Shown: one piece after another, positions 63,890-64,000 of the stretch
Layout of the letters: the number at the start of each line of letters is the position of its first letter
How positions within the stretch are numbered: position 1 is the stretch's first letter
NCBI GenBank assembly: GCA_016719885.1
Contig: JADJYF010000001.1
Location: 124,001-188,000 of the forward strand
Direction: 5' to 3'
DNA from: Pseudomonadota bacterium
Lineage (GTDB): Bacteria; Pseudomonadota; Gammaproteobacteria; Ga0077536
DNA length: 64,000 bases
The notes under the pieces: generated by a model
The model's input: the letters and a program-made list of their open reading frames with translations, nothing else
Told to the model about the DNA's origin: nothing
Databases searched by the model: none
Made by a program: the position numbers and the translations under genes

Positions 63890-64000
63890 TCACTCGCCGG
63901 AGCGGCGCAGCACCTCGAACACCGCGGCAATCTCGTCGTCGCCATGGCCGGCGGCGGCCGCCTTCTTGTAGGCCGCCATCAGCACGTCCGGCAGGCGCGT
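63890..64000 (-). CDS. C-terminal end of a probable hydroxyisobutyrate dehydrogenase-family protein
   Basis: The last 36 residues of a gene that enters from the right edge: DVLMAAYKKAAAAGHGDDEI then AAVFEVLRRSGE and TGA. The 'A-Y-x-x-A-x-x-x-G-x-G-D-x-D/E' ending is typical of NAD(P)-dependent 3-hydroxyisobutyrate/6-phosphogluconate dehydrogenase-like oxidoreductases. It ends 6 bases before the histidine kinase start, so the two are probably co-transcribed. The identification rests on this tail only. Confidence 0.6.
   Translation of the reverse strand, partial: TRLPDVLMAAYKKAAAAGHGDDEIAAVFEVLRRSGE

Overview
The window is high-GC DNA, densely packed with genes on both strands. It comes from a chromosome rather than a plasmid or phage: there are no insertion sequences, integrases, plasmid functions, CRISPR arrays or recognisable tRNA/rRNA genes. 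A class III polyhydroxyalkanoate (PHA) synthase, the CbpA/CbpM co-chaperone pair, an LpxR-type outer-membrane lipid A deacylase, a TPP-riboswitch-controlled thiC and many short GTAG-type palindromic intergenic repeats together suggest a proteobacterium, most likely an uncultured gammaproteobacterium. This assignment is inference; no marker gene is present.

Layout. 1-1.75 kb: a LysM/FecR envelope protein and the start of a probable CHASE2 sensor. 2-7 kb: oxidative catabolism (two luciferase-like flavin oxidoreductases, two PhyH-family dioxygenases, a cupin, a VOC protein). 7.3-10.3 kb: an AI-2E family permease and a cytochrome c/PQQ alcohol dehydrogenase of the polyvinyl-alcohol dehydrogenase type. 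10.5-15 kb: acyl-CoA dehydrogenase, SCP-x-type thiolase and acyl-CoA synthetase. 15-18.7 kb (minus strand): nitroreductase, MetX-like alpha/beta hydrolase, methyltransferase and acetoacetate decarboxylase-like protein. 19-24.3 kb: a PHA locus (phasin, hydrolase, very short PhaE-like subunit, PhaC, GNAT, then CbpA and CbpM) with a divergent PadR regulator. 24.4-27.5 kb: CocE-type and alpha/beta hydrolases and an NTF2-like protein. 27.6-30 kb: ECF sigma factor, anti-sigma factor and an unusual subtilase. 30-34 kb: two metallo-beta-lactamase-fold hydrolases, LpxR and FolD. 34-49.3 kb: more CoA-linked catabolism (two family III CoA-transferases, acyl-CoA dehydrogenase, two CoA ligases, an LLM oxidoreductase, GST, SCP2-like protein, hydrolase, Nudix, universal stress protein, TauD, nitronate monooxygenase). 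49.4-57.1 kb: a soluble hybrid histidine kinase converging with a seven-PAS GGDEF-EAL protein. 57.4-64 kb: a second nitronate monooxygenase, a hotdog thioesterase, thiC, another hybrid kinase and the end of a probable hydroxyisobutyrate dehydrogenase-type gene.

Function. The dominant theme is activation, oxidation and thiolysis of acyl-CoA substrates fed by monooxygenases and dioxygenases, with carbon stored as PHA and control by cytosolic PAS sensors and c-di-GMP. The substrate cannot be read from the sequence. Two things deserve most attention: the compact PHA locus with its palindrome-rich divergent promoter, and the sigma/anti-sigma/subtilase operon. Three genes show apparent frameshifts, all at G or C homopolymers, so they are more likely sequence errors than real pseudogenes.
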